A stretch of DNA of 64,000 nucleotides from Plotosus lineatus. Its lineage: Eukaryota; Chordata; Actinopteri; Siluriformes; Plotosidae. Where the stretch lies: the NCBI GenBank assembly GCA_024760905.1, contig CM045735.1:9672161-9736160 (forward strand). The letters run 5' to 3'. Numbering within the stretch: the stretch's first letter is position 1; every line of letters starts with the position of its first letter. Under the pieces are notes generated by a model. The model ran no database searches. It was not told where the DNA came from and was given only the letters and a program-made list of their open reading frames with translations. A program made the position numbers and the translations under genes. This document shows positions 62,560 to 64,000 of the stretch, piece by piece.

Positions 62560-62860
62560 GCTGAAGACCGCTTTTAGATCATGGTATTCTTTCGGCACGC
62601 CGGCCAAGTCCAGATCCTCCAAGTCAACCAGGGTTTGTGACGCTTGGGAGGGTATGGCCGCCAGTAAGCAGTGTTGGAGACAGTAGTCACTCCAGCTGCG
62701 TATGGTGAGGGTGCGCCAGTCGATGTGGGGATTGTGAGTCTGCAGCCATGGCCACCCCAGTACCAGGGGAGAGAAAGGGGTGGAGAGGACAAACAGCTCC
62801 AAACACTCCTGGTGGTTCCCGGACAGACTGAGCTTAACAGGCTTCGTCTTGTGCGTGACA
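62560..62860 (-). pseudogene. Gypsy protease-to-RT linker
   Basis: [38 protein letters not shown] and SLPPHRG are typical of the region between protease and reverse transcriptase in Gypsy pol. The protease active-site motif itself is not present. Confidence 0.8.
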
Positions 62861-64000
62861 CAAGCTATGAGTTGGCTATCAATGGCATCTGTGATGCTCT
62901 TTCTTGGCATGAAACCAAACTGTTGTTCACAAATGCTGACCACTGCCCTTAGTCTAGCTTCCACTATTCTTTCCCATAACTTCATCGGCTCATCAACTTT
63001 ATCCCTCTGTAGTTGCCACAACTCTGCATGTCTCCCTTGTGTTTAAAAATGCATACTAGCACACTTCTCCATTTCTCCGGCATCTGCTCACTCTCTAAGA
63101 CCTTGTGAATGTTCTTGTCAGAAAATCTACTGCTACCTCTCCTGAACACTTCCATACCTCCACCGGTATGTCATCAGGACCAACTGCCTTTCCATTCTTC
63201 ATCCTCTTCAATGCCCTCCTCACGTCACTCTTACTAATCTTTGCTACTTCCTGGTCCTCAACAGTCACCTCTTCTACTCTTTTTTCTCGCTCTCATTCTC
63301 CTCATTTATCAGATCTTCAAAGTACTCTTTCCATCTTCCCAGAACACTTCTGTCATCAGTCAATACATTTCCCTCTCTGTCCTTAATCACTCTAACTTGC
63401 TGCACGTCTTTCCCATCTCTATTTCTCTGCTGTGCCAACCTGTATAAATCATTTTATCCCTCCTTACTGTCCAACATAGCATACAGGTCATCATACTCAC
63501 TCTGTTTGGCCTTTGACACCGCTACCTTCGCCTTACACTGTGTCTCCCTGTACTCCTGTTTACTCTCGTCGGTCCTCTCAATGTCCCACTTCTTTTTAGC
63601 TGACCTCTTCCTTTGTACACACTCCTGCACCTTCTCATTCCACCACCAAATCTCCTTATCTACTTTCCTTCCAGAGGACACACCAAGTACTCTCCAACCT
63701 GTCTCCCTGATCACATTTGCTGTAGTTGTCCAGTCATCTGGAAGCACATCCTGACACCCAAAGCCTGTTTCAACTCCTCCATGAAGACAACACAACACTC
63801 TTCCTTTTTCAGCTTCCACCACTTTGTCTTCTGCACTGCCTTTGCCTTCTTCACCTTTCTCACCATCAGCGTCATCCTGCACAACACCATCCGATGCTGT
63901 TTGGTAACACGCTCACCCACTACTACTTTGCAGTCACTGACTTCCTTCAAATTACATCACCTATACAAGATGTAGTCTACCTGTGTGCTCCTCCCTCCAC
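62861..64000 (-). mobile_element. RTE2 LINE, reverse, cut off by the window end
   Basis: On the minus strand it runs from the endonuclease end (CKVVVGERVTKQHRMVLCRM) through DDWTTTANVIRETGWRVLGV and ECVQRKRSAKKKWDIERT to KSGKAVGPDDIP-like sequence and ICEQQFGFMPRKSITDA, where it joins Gypsy sequence. Here the codon corresponding to the 9875 stop of the other copy is Gln, so that stop is private to the 8.6-kb copy. Frameshifts are still present. The 5' part lies beyond the window. Confidence 0.88.

Larger units (their letters stand above)
60991..62860 (-). mobile_element. Gypsy/Ty3 LTR-retrotransposon fragment, reverse transcriptase deleted
   Basis: On the minus strand the pol order is protease-linker, RNase H, integrase core and integrase C-terminal domain, as in vertebrate Ty3/Gypsy elements. 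The reverse transcriptase between linker and RNase H is missing: the linker ends [13 protein letters not shown] and 50-odd residues later RNase H begins [10 protein letters not shown]. No LTR, gag or primer-binding site is recognised. It is joined at about 62860 to an RTE2 copy in the same orientation. Confidence 0.85.

Overview
This window is vertebrate, almost certainly teleost fish, DNA: a compact multi-exon RAS guanyl-releasing protein gene, teleost-type retroelements (Rex3 and a second RTE-clade LINE, a Rex1/CR1-like tail, a Gypsy/Ty3 fragment), dense tRNA-derived SINEs, MITE-like transposons and many long CA, TA, CT and GATA microsatellites. The SINE mix looks otophysan-like (catfish or characin), but that is only an impression. 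LAYOUT: 1-1.35 kb is purine- and AT-rich low complexity followed by an orphan CpG-rich, promoter-like block. 1.7-4.3 kb holds SINE fragments, long TA tracts and a MITE. 4.85-11.7 kb is a tandem pile of three RTE-clade LINE copies: a broken Rex3, a 5'-truncated copy of a second family (called RTE2 here) and a nearly full-length RTE2 copy with an open endonuclease frame but a broken reverse transcriptase. 12.4-47.5 kb is accessory DNA: five SINE families (A to E here), four copies of one TA-flanked MITE, further MITEs, a single LTR with a tRNA-Pro-type primer-binding site, microsatellites and several kilobases of unrecognised non-repetitive sequence. 47.7-56.4 kb carries the 3' two thirds of a RASGRP2 (CalDAG-GEFI) gene on the + strand: the start of the CDC25 GEF domain, the rest of that domain, two EF hands, a C1 domain and the C-terminal tail. 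Exons for the N-terminal REM part were not found. 56.9-60 kb is again RTE2 and SINEs, and 61-64 kb is a Gypsy fragment (reverse transcriptase deleted) joined to an RTE2 copy that runs off the window end. HOW PARTS RELATE: the only host gene I can support is RASGRP2; everything else is transposable elements and their debris or unrecognised sequence. Three places in RASGRP2 deserve checking: a SINE head abutting the first visible exon without an ordinary acceptor, a one-base frameshift in an A8 run, and a TGA exactly where the third zinc-binding cysteine of C1 should be. They are either assembly or sequencing errors or signs of decay. The RTE2 LINE appears to have supplied the tail of a subset of SINE-A copies, while other SINE-A copies carry the SINE-B-type tail, so one SINE body carries two alternative 3' ends. 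I found no new gene system, CRISPR array or prokaryotic operon. The most interesting features are the SINE tail swap, the nested insertions with readable target-site duplications, and the condition of RASGRP2. Family names A-E and MITE-1 to MITE-6 are local labels; assignments to published families are from memory and were not searched.
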